A program made the position numbers and the translations under genes. Of a stretch of DNA of 64,000 nt, positions 23,078-33,150 are shown piece after piece (position 1 is the stretch's first letter; each line of letters opens with the position of its first letter). This DNA comes from Rotaria sp. Silwood1. Its lineage: Eukaryota; Rotifera; Eurotatoria; Philodinida; Philodinidae. The notes under the pieces were generated by a model. It worked only from the letters and a program-made list of their open reading frames with translations. It was not told where the DNA came from and did no database searches. The stretch spans positions 62,001-126,000 of the forward strand of contig CAJNOP010000516.1 in the NCBI GenBank assembly GCA_905250075.1, read 5' to 3'.

Positions 23078-23816
23078 TGTTTTAACTAAAAAACTATAAT
23101 AATTTTTTGTTTTAATTTGAAAATTGTCTTGGAATATTTATTTTTATTATAAAGGATAAGAAGCAGCTATTCTTTTCTTTTCATAACAGAAAGTAAGCAA
23201 ATATTTCTTTACAGTTATTATTTATTTTTGTGAAAGACGGTATGAAAAAATAGTTTGTTTGTTTTAGGAAGAGTACATTGCATCCGAGAAATGTAATTGT
23301 ACCTAGACATAGTGAAAATTAATTTTTAGAAATTTCTATTGAATTTTTATAGACTGTATTTTAGAGGACATTTCATTGATTTAAGTTGTTGCACTGATGA
23401 TAACAAAAGTATCATGAAATTTTTTTTTTTTTTTTTAAAGAGAAATATCACTTACTTGTTGCGTCGAGTGTATAATTTGACGATTAAATGTTGAAGAATT
23501 CGCGCGAGTGGCAAGTGAAACTGGTTTAATGAGATTATGTGAATGAATGATTAGAAGAAACGTAACAGAATTTTAATTTGTAGTGGCGGATACATGAGAT
23601 ATACATAGATAGACTTTTTTTTTTTTTTTTTTTTTTTTTTCATTGAGCACTACTACTATATGCATACATAAATAATGTTGTTTTATGAAGATTATAAGAA
23701 AAAACAAACAAGTATAATAAGACATAATGAAAAAAAATTAGAAACTAAATTTAAGTGTGAAAATAAAAAGAATTACATTTAAATATAAGTAGTGGAAAAG
23801 TTTACATTTTAAAAAA
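23078..23816. other. Spacer between RPA-like gene and Helitron ORF
   Basis: AT-rich, with two long T runs (about 23419-23436 and 23617-23640). If the RPA-like gene is not part of the Helitron, its 3' end should lie here; I could not identify a convincing CTRR end with a hairpin. Confidence 0.35.
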
Positions 23817-25445
23817 TTAAGTTATTAAAATATCTTCAGCCGAAAGAAACGCAGAATTATCATCAAATGATAGAACGCTATCATAATGTAAAATAAAAGG
23901 ATCGTAACATATATGTAATTGATGCTCAATGAAATCTGATCCAGGAACCAATATAGGTATTTTACCTAATTCATGTATTATAATATTTTTATTTAAAACT
24001 ACTGCAGTTGCTGAAATTGCTAGATGATCAGCATATGTTGATTTTCGACTCATTCTTGCAATATAGTTCTCTATTGTTGTATATTCTTCATCAATAAAAG
24101 ACTCGAAATCGTTTGCATTTTCTATGAGATAGCTGATTACTATAGAACGAATATGAACGTGGTCTCTCTCGTGCCTATGAAGTTGATGTGAAATTGCTCG
24201 AAAAAAGCAATTTCCATCTCCTAACACATTAATTTTTTTTAAACCAATATTTGCAAGTTGTTCAGATAAACTGAATATATTTGAGAATTTTTCTAATATA
24301 CTCTTCTCTCTTATATTATTTAAATTTTGAAGAAATATTAATTGTTTTTCTTTGAAACATTTCGTTCTATCTATATCTTTTTTAAAAAGCTTTCTTCTAT
24401 GATGATGACTGTGTGATTTTTCTGTTGATTTTGCTTTCCGTTTATGAGTTTTTTTCGGAATTTGAGTAACTTCTAAGATTTTTTCAAATAAACTCTCTGT
24501 TTCCATTTGGTTTTCAACAATTAATTTGTTGTCTATATTCGTATTTAACATTTTATTTTGAAAATTTATAGACAAAAGTAATGCATCATGAAAGCTGTAG
24601 AACGTGCCAACTACACTATGGTATTCATGTTTATTTGATATGAAATTCGAATAGATACAGTCAAGACTAGTTAAGCTATTTGTAGTAGGTAAATCTTTAA
24701 ACATATTTACAAATCCTAAAATGTTTAATTGTTTTTCAATAGTTTTTGATTTATTAGATAGTGTGTTTTCATTGAAATCGCCAATAAGAATGATATGCTT
24801 TTGAATACCAATTTCTTCTAAATAGTGAGTTAGATTAATCAAAAACTCGTTTTTATTTTGTTGTGGTGATCGATAACAAGTAACGATAATAATGTTGTGT
24901 TTTTTAGTTTCGAAAGTAATATATTCGAGGTTTAAGTACTTATTTGATTCTACTTCTTTAATAGGAAATGTTTCTCGAAAATATACAGCAATACCGCCAC
25001 CTTTCTGAGAATTGAGTGGGTGGGTTGTTGAAAATGAAGATAATCTTGATTTATGAATAAGATTATAACCATTAATCTCGAATTTATTCAGATTAGTATT
25101 ATCACGTAACCATGTTTCTGTTAAACAAATTAAGTCTGCTTTTTCAGTTACATGGTGATTTCTAAGTGCATTAAAATTACATTTTAATCCTTCAATATTA
25201 TGAAACAAAATATTTACAATCTCAGAACATTCTTGAACTATATATTTTTTTCTTTTTATTTCTTTCATTTGAGAAAGAACTTTATCGATATTTTCGTTGC
25301 AGTAGAATTTATTAACATGTAAATCAACAATGAATAAACCTTCTATTGTTCGAACACGTGATAACGCTGTGTAACCCATGCCAGTGCCAAACAAATCTTT
25401 TGTACTAATTACAACTTGATCAACTGTTATACCTTGAGCTTTATG
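23817..25445 (-). CDS. Helitron polyprotein, C-terminal part: helicase motif VI, EEP nuclease, OTU protease
   Basis: The frame begins, at the mariner junction, with the rest of helicase motif V (HKAQGITVDQ) and then motif VI (GMGYTALSRVRTIEGLFI). About 75 residues later comes an endonuclease/exonuclease/phosphatase domain: ILFHNIEGL, then ADLICLTETWL (metal-binding Glu), GGGIAVYFRE, IILIGDFNEN (catalytic D-x-N) and a final FHDALLLSI. After a basic linker comes an OTU cysteine protease: INVLGDGNCFFRAISHQL has the catalytic D-G-N-C, and ICYDPFILHYDSV carries the histidine. The first ATG in this fragment is at 25394. The fragment alone lacks Rep and most of the helicase, so it cannot mobilise the element by itself. 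It ends in TAA at 23817-23819. Confidence 0.88.
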   Translation of the reverse strand, partial: HKAQGITVDQVVISTKDLFGTGMGYTALSRVRTIEGLFIVDLHVNKFYCNENIDKVLSQMKEIKRKKYIVQECSEIVNILFHNIEGLKCNFNALRNHHVTEKADLICLTETWLRDNTNLNKFEINGYNLIHKSRLSSFSTTHPLNSQKGGGIAVYFRETFPIKEVESNKYLNLEYITFETKKHNIIIVTCYRSPQQNKNEFLINLTHYLEEIGIQKHIILIGDFNENTLSNKSKTIEKQLNILGFVNMFKDLPTTNSLTSLDCIYSNFISNKHEYHSVVGTFYSFHDALLLSINFQNKMLNTNIDNKLIVENQMETESLFEKILEVTQIPKKTHKRKAKSTEKSHSHHHRRKLFKKDIDRTKCFKEKQLIFLQNLNNIREKSILEKFSNIFSLSEQLANIGLKKINVLGDGNCFFRAISHQLHRHERDHVHIRSIVISYLIENANDFESFIDEEYTTIENYIARMSRKSTYADHLAISATAVVLNKNIIIHELGKIPILVPGSDFIEHQLHICYDPFILHYDSVLSFDDNSAFLSAEDILIT

Positions 25446-25447
25446 TA

Positions 25448-25584
25448 CAGGGTGGTAAATAATATTATTCCAGGGGGGTAACAGTATGATCTCGAATCGG
25501 AGATATCATGAATTTTATACCAAATGAAAGCCCGTGAAAAATGGGGTTTAGTGATAGTAAATAGTAAGACTTTGAAGAACTTTC
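25448..25584 (+). repeat. Left 137-bp terminal inverted repeat of the mariner-type element
   Basis: It is the reverse complement of 27099-27235 except for two substitutions (G/C near position 37 and C/T near position 86 of the arm). It contains a G-run (CCAGGGGGGTAACA). Confidence 0.95.
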
Positions 25585-25865
25585 GTGTACCAAATTTTTA
25601 AAAACAACGAAATTTTCTTTCAAAAACACGTTAAAAATCATTTTTCATACATTTTGAGACATTGAAAACGAACATTTTTTATGAAAACGAAAGAGAAATG
25701 ATAACGATGATGATATATGACTATGACTCACACAATAAGATGGTTCTTTGGCGTTCTGTTCTTCTCTCCACGTGATACTAGTTATTTGAAAAATTTTTTC
25801 GTTCTCGGACTGTCTGAAAGTTATAGTCGAGTGAAATCTCAGTGTTTTTTCGTTTGTTATTTCAA

Positions 25866-26969
25866 ATGGCTGGCGCTTATGATACCGAACAACAAAGAAT
25901 GATTGATAGAATTAAATGCATTACTTTCCGAGAAGCTCGTGATGCTGGTGCAACATTTATAAATAGACAATGGATTGCCGACAAAATTCACCGTACGACT
26001 CGATTTGTTACAGAATGGTGGGAAAAATCGTGTGACCAATGTTTTGCTGATTATTCGAATGCTGGTCCTAAACTCAAGTTATCGAGAGCTGCTCAGGACA
26101 TTATTCGTGAAGCAAGTGGTCACCAACGGAAAAGCGGTTCTGTCGTGGCGAAAGAGATTGCAAAGAAACAAAAAGAATATGTTACTCGACAAACAGTTAA
26201 TAACTACCGTCGTAGGGAAGGATTAAAGCCTTTTCATGTTATTTCAAGACCGTTAAAATCTGAAACTCATATATCAGATCGATTATGGCTCTGTGATTGG
26301 TTGAAAGATTGGACTGAAGAAGATTTTCTTCATCTGGCACCATCAGATGAATTTTATGTTTGGACAGTTCGCAAACCAAATTATCAAAATGATAGGATTT
26401 GGGCAAAAAGTGTTGAAGATATTGAAGACGATGAAAGGTATCGCGAAATGGTTAAAAACCAAGCGTGTATCGGTATTTTTATCATTTTCACCGCGAAAAA
26501 AATGCATTGGGTGATTAAAGACAAAGGTGAATCTTGGACCGGTCAATATTTTCGTGACATTATTTTAATGCAACACGTATTTCCATTCCTCACCGACGAG
26601 GAAAACGTAATTGATCTGGATAATGTGATATTTGTTCACGATAAAGCACCGTGTATGCGAGCAAACATGACTCAACATCTGATTAGAGATAACAAAATCG
26701 AGTTTTGGGGCAATGATATTTGGCCTGGTAATTCGCCCGATCTCAATGCGGCGGAACATATTGGATCAATAATGAAAGATGAAGTTGAACAAAAAATGTT
26801 ATCGGAAACTGGACATAATCGATATAGTGAAGACACACTTAAAAAGCACATTGCGGATGTTTTGACGGACATGGAAGAAAATACCGAATTGTTTGAAGCT
26901 CTTTTATGTTCGTATCCATCTCGACTTCGTGCAGTAAAGAGTGCTAATGGTCGTCATACTGATTATTGA
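25866..26969 (+). CDS. Tc1/mariner-superfamily transposase, D-D-E
   Basis: The start at 25866 gives 367 aa; an upstream in-frame ATG at 25842 is less likely because MFFRLLFQ adds only a hydrophobic stub. It cuts and pastes the surrounding element. The N-terminal third is helix-turn-helix-like (WIADKIHRTTRFVTEWWEKS, then VTRQTVNNYRRREGL). Catalytic residues are D in APSDEFYVW, D in VIFVHDKAPCM, and E in NSPDLNAAEHIG. There are 37 residues between the second D and E, which is a DD37E-like spacing and not the DD34E or DD34D of classic Tc1 and mariner. No stops or frameshifts are present. An AATAAA lies just after the stop. Antisense frames in this interval are shadows. Confidence 0.93.
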   Translation: MAGAYDTEQQRMIDRIKCITFREARDAGATFINRQWIADKIHRTTRFVTEWWEKSCDQCFADYSNAGPKLKLSRAAQDIIREASGHQRKSGSVVAKEIAKKQKEYVTRQTVNNYRRREGLKPFHVISRPLKSETHISDRLWLCDWLKDWTEEDFLHLAPSDEFYVWTVRKPNYQNDRIWAKSVEDIEDDERYREMVKNQACIGIFIIFTAKKMHWVIKDKGESWTGQYFRDIILMQHVFPFLTDEENVIDLDNVIFVHDKAPCMRANMTQHLIRDNKIEFWGNDIWPGNSPDLNAAEHIGSIMKDEVEQKMLSETGHNRYSEDTLKKHIADVLTDMEENTELFEALLCSYPSRLRAVKSANGRHTDY

Positions 26970-27098
26970 TTGTACTCAATAAATAATAAGAAAATAAACA
27001 GTTGTACAACATATAGTTTAGCCCCGAACTTTTTCGATGAACTGATTTTATAATATTTTATGTCGATAAAAATCGTAACGTTTGATAAATTAATACAA

Positions 27099-27235
27099 GA
27101 AAGTTCTTCAAAGTCTTACTATTTACTATCACTAAACCCCATTTTTCACGAGCTTTCATTTGGTATAAAATTCATGATATCTCCGATTCGAGATCATAGT
27201 GTTACCCCCCTGGAATAATATTATTTACCACCCTG
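27099..27235 (-). repeat. Right 137-bp terminal inverted repeat of the mariner-type element
   Basis: Partner of 25448-25584; it ends in CCACCCTG followed by the TA duplication at 27236-27237. Its outermost bases create the artificial end (TVQGGK, stop) of the truncated Helitron ORF. Confidence 0.95.
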
Positions 27236-30200
27236 TACAGTCATCGCCCAACTAAGACGTAGAGGAAATTGTTTTATTGATTTCCTTGAACGGAAATCGG
27301 AATCCTGTTGATCAATAGTGTCACTTTCTCGTGTTACACAAATTGTATCTTTTCCATGACAATGTGGACAACTAATACGATGCAGACGTCCAACTGTAGT
27401 TGAATCACATGTAATTATTATTCGAGAGATCTCTGTATTATTATTGTTCACAAAATCTATAATACGACCTGTTACACCATTTGCTAATCCATCGTTTACA
27501 GAAATATTTTTTGTTATCATTACTCGAGCATTTTTAGCAAGTCTTAGAGGTTTATTATTCTTTCTTGAATGTTTAGAAACGCCTTGTTTTATTTCTTTCT
27601 CATTGCTATCGACTTCATAAAAGGTTCGAATATTAGTACAAATCTTCTCTATCATTTCCTCGTTATGTGCATCGACTTGAGCATTTTTAGCAAAAAGATG
27701 TAATGCTTCTGGATGATATTCTTTGTTTAAATAACGTTGATGGCATTTTTCAAGCACATCACGATCTTCCTTACTCATATCTTCTTTTTTTTTAATTTTT
27801 CGAATACGATTAAGCATTTGTGAAAATGAAACATTTGTTTTTTGTCTTTCATTGATGTTAAGCTCAACATATTCGAAATGATCAGACCAAAGTAAAGAAG
27901 AATAAATACTTGAAGATGCTACAGGTGAACATTGATAAAAGTCACCAATAGCAATTATTCCAACATTACCAAAAATAGCTGTATTTGAATGTATACCCAT
28001 AATTTGCGTAAGACGAGAGTGCATGGCACCCCATAGATTTGCTTGTATGAGAGAAACCTCATCAACAAATAGCAATTTGAGAGAATGCAATTTACATCGA
28101 TAGCTATTCAGTTTATCACAAGACAAATGATCATTTAAGCTATTAGACTGAGTGCCAATCCCGAATGCACTATGAATAGTAACTCCACCAACATTGACAG
28201 CTGCTGCACCTGTGAAAGCTGTAATCAATGTATGAATTTCATCAATATTTTCATCAGGTTCTAAGTGTTTTTTTCGAGAAAAAATCTTTGTTGCTTCATA
28301 ATGAAGACATTTCAAAAGGTGACTTTTACCTGTGCCTGCTCCTCCCGTAATGAACAAACGAAGAGGTTCGACATCAGGATTATGTAAACGTTTTGTACAC
28401 CATTCTCGAACATAATAAAATACTTCTTGTTGTTCATAGTTCATCGATTCTAAGAAGGGTCTTATTTCATCTGTAGTAGCAAAAGTTTGCTTCAAGTCAA
28501 TGAACGTTTTTTTATTTTTACTTTTATGAATTACATTGAAATCAGGATTATCTTCTTGTTCAATTTCTCTTGACCACATACTATCTTTTTCTCTGTTAGC
28601 AACAATTTCAGCCCATTCGTCGTCTTTCATATTCAATGATAATTCATTGAATAATGATTCTGTTTCACCTGTTTCTTTGACATGAGCTTCATATTTTCTT
28701 TGGTTTTCATGCACAATATCTTTTACTTTTCTTATACATTGTTGTCGAGCATCAAAAACTTCACCAATTTGATAAAATAATTCATAAGGTTTTTTTAATT
28801 CATTTCGACTTCTTATCGGTAAATAGAGAGAAAGAAGATTTTCAAAATAATTTTCTCTATCTGTTTCTCTATTGAAATATGGATACCGAATAATAGCACT
28901 ACGATTACAACGTTTTTTAATAGCGAAATTCAATGTTTGCAATCGTTTAATTGGTGTCTTTGGATTTTTAATGTTCTTATTAATCGATATGATTTCATAT
29001 TCAGAAGCAAAATCTGCCATACAAATATCGAATTCCGGTTCTTCTGGTCTATCAAAATATTTGTCAGCTAAGTTAGACATATATATATTTTCGTCATCTG
29101 GATCCAATTCTTTTAATATATTTTGTGATTTTAAAAATTTACAACTATTTGAATGTGCTGGTACAAAAACAAAACCTCGACTTGAATATGTTAGTGGCAT
29201 TTTAGTTGCACGATAAATAGCTTCTTGTACACTAACTTGTCGATGATTAAAAAATGTACCTGTTAATTTTTTCATTTCTTCTCGAACGGACATATTTCCA
29301 TCACGACATTCTTTATGAGTTGCTTCTAGTAATAAACTCATTTCTCGTTCTGGTTTTGTTGTATATGACATAAGATATTTTGCACAAGCATATGGATCAA
29401 GTACGAATTGAATATCCATATTAGCATTCCATGCTTTCAATATTTCTTCATTATATTGATTAACCCATCGTGCATTAGGTTCTCTTTTATGAATCATGGT
29501 CGTTCTAGTATGAACAACACGAAGAGCACATTCGTAATCCTCATAGGTCCAATTATACTTTGTTAGAAGATTATCAAAATCCGACCATGACAAAATTTTT
29601 TCCTTTTCTAATTTATTCATCGTTGCATTCATTTCCGTAAGAATTTCTTTCATTTTTTTAAACTTTTGTTTATCATCATCATTCTCAGCTTTTAATGGTT
29701 CACAAATGAATGTCCGTCGAGCAACAGGCCGAGGAAATCCAAAACGACACAACATTTTATACAATTTTAAACAAGACTTTGAATGATTACGAGAATGAAT
29801 CTGTAATTCTTTGACAAGATAGTGTAATATTGGATCTTCTTCTAATGATGGGAATCGTGTCGTAATATATTTGTCACAAAATTTAACGATTTCCTCACGA
29901 GTTTTTTCATCGGTGTGCAATCCAATGTAAACAGGTGCACCTTTTACCCAAAGTGGCATGTGAGAATGTGGTGAACCTCGCATTTGCATTTCTATACGAG
30001 CAAACCAGTCTTCAATAATGCCTAGACACGATGCTCCACCTTTAATAAATAAATTCATAAATGTATTAAATCGTTTTTCAAACAAACGTGCAGCTAGAAC
30101 AGGATTCGCACGTAAAAGTTTTGTTTTTTCTTCAAATGTATATGATTCTTTTATTGGAGCTCCAGTGTGACGTACAAAAGTATCAGTGAATTCTTTCCAA

Positions 30201-32638
30201 CGTAGATCAGCACATGATAATGTAAGAAAAAAGGTTGGAAAACCTAGTTGACGTGTCATTCCGAATAAGTCTTTTAAACGTTTATACCAATATTGTGGAC
30301 TACCTCGAACACATTGCAAATGACGATATATCATATCTTTATTCATAAGAAATTTCATTTGCATTTCATCTAAGCTTTGTTTAGCATTCATTGGTAATTT
30401 TTTTCGGAAAGCAATATTGATTCCGGAGTATACTTGTTTCAAGTCACCTAAATACTGTAGATAAAAAATGTAACTTGAATCTGAAGCAAAACGAGAATCT
30501 GATGAAAATAAACGTGCTTTACAATATTCTTTCCATTTAAGAATTGTTTGACGATCTTCGTCATATGAGCCTTGACCATCTGGAAATAAATGAGGAAAGG
30601 CTAATGCTTCAATTGTTTTATCTGTTAATAATGAACTTAATTTATTTTTTTCAGCTGGTGCTACTACGCATGGCTCTTTGTCAAAGACTAAAAAATCATT
30701 AAAATCACATGGTTGAGTACATGAATCTGTACCAATATTATATTTAGTACGAATGTCTTGTTCATCCTCATTTATTTCTTCATCACTGTCAATAGTATTA
30801 TCAATATCACCTAAAGCTAATCTTTTTAGATTATTTTCATTAGATATTTCTGTTTGTTCAATGACAGTCTCTTCTGATATGGTGTCAACATCCATTGGTT
30901 CAAGTACTAACTCAACGTTATTGTCGTAGTTTTTTTCTTGATCAGATGTAAGATAGTTTTCATGAATTTCATTTATCTTTATACTTTTGTATGCTGGATG
31001 CATCTTAGTTAAAACAAATAGTGCATCTCTTACGTCATTTGGATTTATTAATTGTTCTTCCCATACAGCTTTGTACTTTATGCGTCGTTTCAGTTGTAAT
31101 CGGACCATCATGGATTTATCAACTGGACGAGGTAATATAGTTACAGTGTCTTGTACATCTGATGGCACACAATGAAGTGGCCCTTTAGTACCTTTTTGTG
31201 ATAATCTACTTGATAATTTTCCTGATGTTAAGTTTACAATTTTCATAAATGGTAATCTTAAAGCAATTAAATGCTTTTCAAGATTATTTAATCTTTTTAA
31301 TTCAGATGGAATTTCACAAACTTCCAATTTATTCATAACTGCTCGGCTTGGCATTTGTCGTTTCTTTATTTTGTCTGAACATGATTTACAAATCCACTTT
31401 TGTTCTGTTGACGATGAATATTTAAAGCAAGATTGAATATGTTTTTTTATGTCATATGACATGTTTTGTTTTATATACTTTTCTTCAGCAAATGGTATCA
31501 CCTGATTACGAAAAAGTGCTAACCGACACGATATACAAACATAATCAGGTCCTTCTCGAATAATTTTTCGAAACTTTTTCAAATTCTCTATATATATATT
31601 GGTGTGTTTAAATGTACATTTATGACTTTGAAAAGTGGCATATTTTTTTAGAATACGTCTACGTTGATTATAAAGCTGTCTTGACTTTCGTGTCATCAAT
31701 GTATTATTACTACGATACGAATTCAATGCACGCTCAATCATTTTGAATCGTATCGAATTATCAGTATAATATCTGTTCAAAACTTGACTTTTCATATTTG
31801 CTTTGTATTTATTTCGAAAATCAGAATTAGTATGATATTTATTTAAAATATTCATATTTGATTGTGCTACAACTTTGTTACGATACTCTGTATTATTATG
31901 ATATTTATTAAAAACAATACATTTTGATCGTGCTTTAACTTTCTGACGGAAAATCTTATCTCTATGATATTTATCAAAACAATGAATCTTTGAACGCGAT
32001 TTCATCTTTTCACGAAAATTGAAATTATTATGATATTTCAAGGAAATATTACTATTTGCCCGAGCCTTTTCTCTGTTACGAAAGTCATTGTTGTTTTGAT
32101 ATTTATTTCGATAATATTTTCTTAAACGTTCACTCTGTTGTTGATGAAATAAAACCTCACGACAATTGTTCCGCTCACACCGTTTATTCCGACTACGAAG
32201 TTTTGTTGTTAGCTCTTCATTACTAAGAGTTTTTCTTGTTTCTTTTTGAGCTTTTCGATTTTTTGATTGTCTTTTTCGTTCATTATCCAAACGACAAACC
32301 TTTGATACAAGTCTCTTAACAATATCCTCGACTATATTTGATTCATCAAATTCTTCATTCACTTGAGCTGAATCAGAAAAGTTATCTTGTTTTTTCACGT
32401 TATTCCCAAAACTAATACAATGTGAACCGATTAAGTCCGTTTCTGATATGCCGAGTAATCTTGGCACACGTGAAACAGCTGAGACATTATGTTTGAAACT
32501 CGAAAATCTTTTCACAGCCTTTATCGTTAAAATTAAAATTCGCCATGAACGACTAACACGTGAATGAATTTGTTGTCGTCGTTTATAGGCTTCTTTTCGT
32601 ATTTTAACTTTTGATGAAATTGTTTTTTTTCGGGCCAT
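27236..32638 (-). CDS. Helitron polyprotein, N-terminal part: zinc fingers, HUH Rep, Pif1-type helicase
   Basis: The start MARKKTISS at 32638 is preferred over an upstream Met at 32674. About 1801 codons remain before the insertion. Residues about 180-320 are a run of roughly 24-residue basic repeats (K-Y-H-x-N...F/Y-R-x-K). CxxC pairs follow (VCISCRLAL, WICKSCSDKIKKRQMP). The Rep endonuclease has its H-x-H metal site in MRGSPHSHMPLWVKGAP (about 890) and the tyrosine region DPYACAKYLMSYTTK (about 1084). The SF1 helicase has Walker A GGAGTGKSH (about 1431), motif Ia TAFTGAAAVNVGG, motif II LLFVDEVSL, motif III AIGDFYQCSP and an N-x-R-Q block. The frame stops inside the mariner TIR just after AMTV, in motif V. 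Rep nicks DNA and the helicase unwinds it in rolling-circle transposition. The truncation probably inactivates it. Confidence 0.9.
31730..32110 (-). repeat. Repeats of ~24 codons inside the Helitron N-terminus
   Basis: About six or seven units of near 72 bp, marked on the plus strand by ATGATATTTATT or similar (31832, 31896, 31969, 32027 and neighbours). They encode variants of NKYHNNTEYRNKVVAQS. The protein pattern is better kept than the DNA. This resembles basic nucleic-acid-binding repeats at the start of other Helentron ORFs. Confidence 0.7.
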
Positions 32639-32739
32639 ATTTAATCCGATGAAAAAAGTTATTAAATATTTCAAAGCAAAATATTAAAAAAACAAAACGT
32701 TTTTCTTTGAGATTTAGCACGTGTATAAACGAAGCACGG

Positions 32740-33150
32740 CTTAAACTTCTAAGATGTAAAACGAGTATTATCTCCTAGCTTTATGAGATAACCAACAGAA
32801 AAGTTTCTTTCGAGCCAAATCTTCTTTCCTACTTAGCGAAGATCTACTCGATTCTGAGAAAGAAACTTTAAAAAGCCGAAACTTAGTGGCTTTCTTTCAA
32901 TCAAATTAAAATTGATTATATAATTTTCTTTTTTTACCCCTGAACAATCAAAATTTTAATTTATTTTTATTTATGTTGCAATTATTACTATAACAAATAT
33001 AATCTAAAATAAATTTATCAATATTACAAAATCAACAAGATAATAAAAGGTAAAATATCTTTAAACACTAAACACAGTCATTAGAAAAAACAATTCCGTT
33101 CATTTAATTCATTCCTGACACCACTAACAAATTTATAACGTCTTCACATC
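32740..33150 (+). repeat. Left copy of a ~400-bp direct repeat flanking the satellite
   Basis: It matches 38222-38600 with many substitutions, for example AACCAACAGAAAAGTTTCTT and, further on, TTATCAATATTACAAAATCAA in both. The first part contains an imperfect hairpin (AAAGTTTCTTTC ... GAAAGAAACTTT). It leads straight into the tandem array. Confidence 0.75.

Larger units (their letters stand above)
25448..27235 (+). mobile_element. Tc1/mariner-type (ITm) transposon, 1788 bp, apparently complete
   Basis: Inverted ends start CAGGGTGGTAAATAATATTA on each side and match over 137 bp with only two mismatches that I can count. TA dinucleotides flank both ends (25446-25447 and 27236-27237), the target duplication expected of the IS630/Tc1/mariner superfamily. 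A single intact transposase ORF is inside. The element lies in the Helitron helicase, in the opposite orientation. Near-identical ends and an open transposase indicate a recent insertion. Confidence 0.95.
23817..32638 (-). mobile_element. Helitron (Helentron-like) with Rep/helicase/EEP/OTU polyprotein, interrupted
   Basis: One long minus-strand coding frame runs from 32638 to 27236 and continues from 25445 to 23817, separated by an inserted mariner-type element. Removing that element and one TA copy restores a single frame of about 2343 codons. Domain order is basic repeats and zinc fingers, HUH Rep, Pif1-type helicase, EEP nuclease, OTU protease. EEP plus OTU domains next to the Rep-helicase are typical of Helentron/Helitron2-type elements. 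The element ends (TC and CTRR or short inverted repeats) were not located; the satellite on the right and the RPA-like gene on the left may lie inside it. Confidence 0.88.

Noticed and set aside
28872..29216. 114-aa plus-strand frame inside the Helitron ORF
   Set aside because: Antisense shadow of the long Rep-helicase frame.
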